From positions 1 through 21,693 of the IMG/VR virus record IMGVR_UViG_3300044823_000209: a stretch of 21,693 bases of DNA; one strand, written 5' to 3'. A program made the translations under genes and the position numbers. Below the pieces are notes generated by a model. It saw only the letters and a program-made list of their open reading frames with translations, ran no database searches and was not told the DNA's origin. This document shows, piece by piece, positions 21,504 through 21,693 of this stretch. Positions within the stretch are counted from its first letter, which is position 1. Each line of letters opens with the position of its first letter. The DNA comes from a virus.

Positions 21504-21693
21504 TCAAAAAGGGAGATCGTCAATTGGTTGCTGAGGTGGAGTTTCAATACTTCCGGTGTTCTGAACTTCCTCACTTGCCTTCAATTCGGCCTTTTGTATG
21601 AAGTCTTCAACTTCTTCCTCTTTTACCGGTTTTGGCTTATCTGCCGGTTGAACATTGCCCGATAGCCAGATATTTCCACCATCGGTTTTCCGG
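21504..21693 (-). CDS. ssb: Single-strand DNA-binding protein, C-terminal part
   Basis: Only the last 62 codons are inside the window; the start lies beyond the right edge. It contains Trp-Leu-Ser-Gly-Asn, a Glu/Lys/Pro-rich linker, and the acidic tip Ile-Asp-Asp-Leu-Pro-Phe at the very end. That tip is the hallmark of bacterial and phage SSB, by which it recruits partner proteins. It heads the recombination operon (NinG-like and NinB-like genes downstream), as usual. The OB-fold core cannot be seen here. Confidence 0.8.
   Translation of the reverse strand, partial: RKTDGGNIWLSGNVQPADKPKPVKEEEVEDFIQKAELKASEEVQNTGSIETPPQQPIDDLPF

Noticed and set aside
1-21693. tRNA genes, CRISPR arrays, integrase or attachment sites
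   Set aside because: No cloverleaf-type sequence, regular spacer array or recombinase motif was seen in any gap or gene.

Overview
The window is most of a tailed-phage or prophage genome from a Bacteroidota host. The phage backbone lies almost entirely on the minus strand, so it reads from right to left. Host evidence: exported cargo with a type IX secretion (T9SS) type A C-terminal sorting domain, a lipoprotein with a Cys-Lys-Lys start, TAnnTTTG-type -7 promoter elements, few Shine-Dalgarno sites, and phage proteins of types I know from Bacteroidota prophages. No integrase, repressor/Cro pair, tRNA, rRNA, IS or CRISPR array is visible, so I cannot tell a virulent phage from a prophage.

Right part (about 21.7-17.4 kb), replication and recombination: a partial single-strand DNA-binding protein, a free-standing NUMOD4/HNH endonuclease, a NinG (Rap)-like protein, two small unknowns, a NinB-like protein, a coiled-coil protein, a DUF2303/YfdQ-like protein, a zinc-ribbon protein fused to a DnaA domain IV DNA-binding domain, and a 56-residue membrane protein. 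Many of these genes are linked by ATGA or TAATG overlaps, as expected of one translationally coupled operon.

Middle (17.3-13.1 kb), modification and packaging: a DUF488 protein, a 443-residue Mom-like/methyltransferase-like protein, a ParB-fold protein, then the small and large terminase subunits. The first three look like a DNA-modification or anti-restriction module coupled to packaging.

Insertion (about 9.7-13.1 kb): the operon is interrupted between terminase and portal by an AT-rich plus-strand island. It carries a lipoprotein, a secreted T9SS protein of 487 residues, a small Cys-rich protein and perhaps a 42-residue peptide. Its left side holds three 17-bp dyads spaced exactly 21 bp apart, next to a divergent helix-turn-helix gene.

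Left part (9.2-0 kb), virion: an exported protein, a putative tail or structural protein, portal, a small overlapping gene, coiled-coil scaffold, major capsid protein, a large virion protein with a carbohydrate-binding-like module, GpG/gp10-like and tail-completion-like proteins, a zinc-ribbon membrane protein, a second AT-rich exported cargo gene, and a last protein where tail-assembly chaperones usually lie. The two cargo segments contain no GGATCC, whereas I count 24 in the backbone. This fits later acquisition of the cargo.
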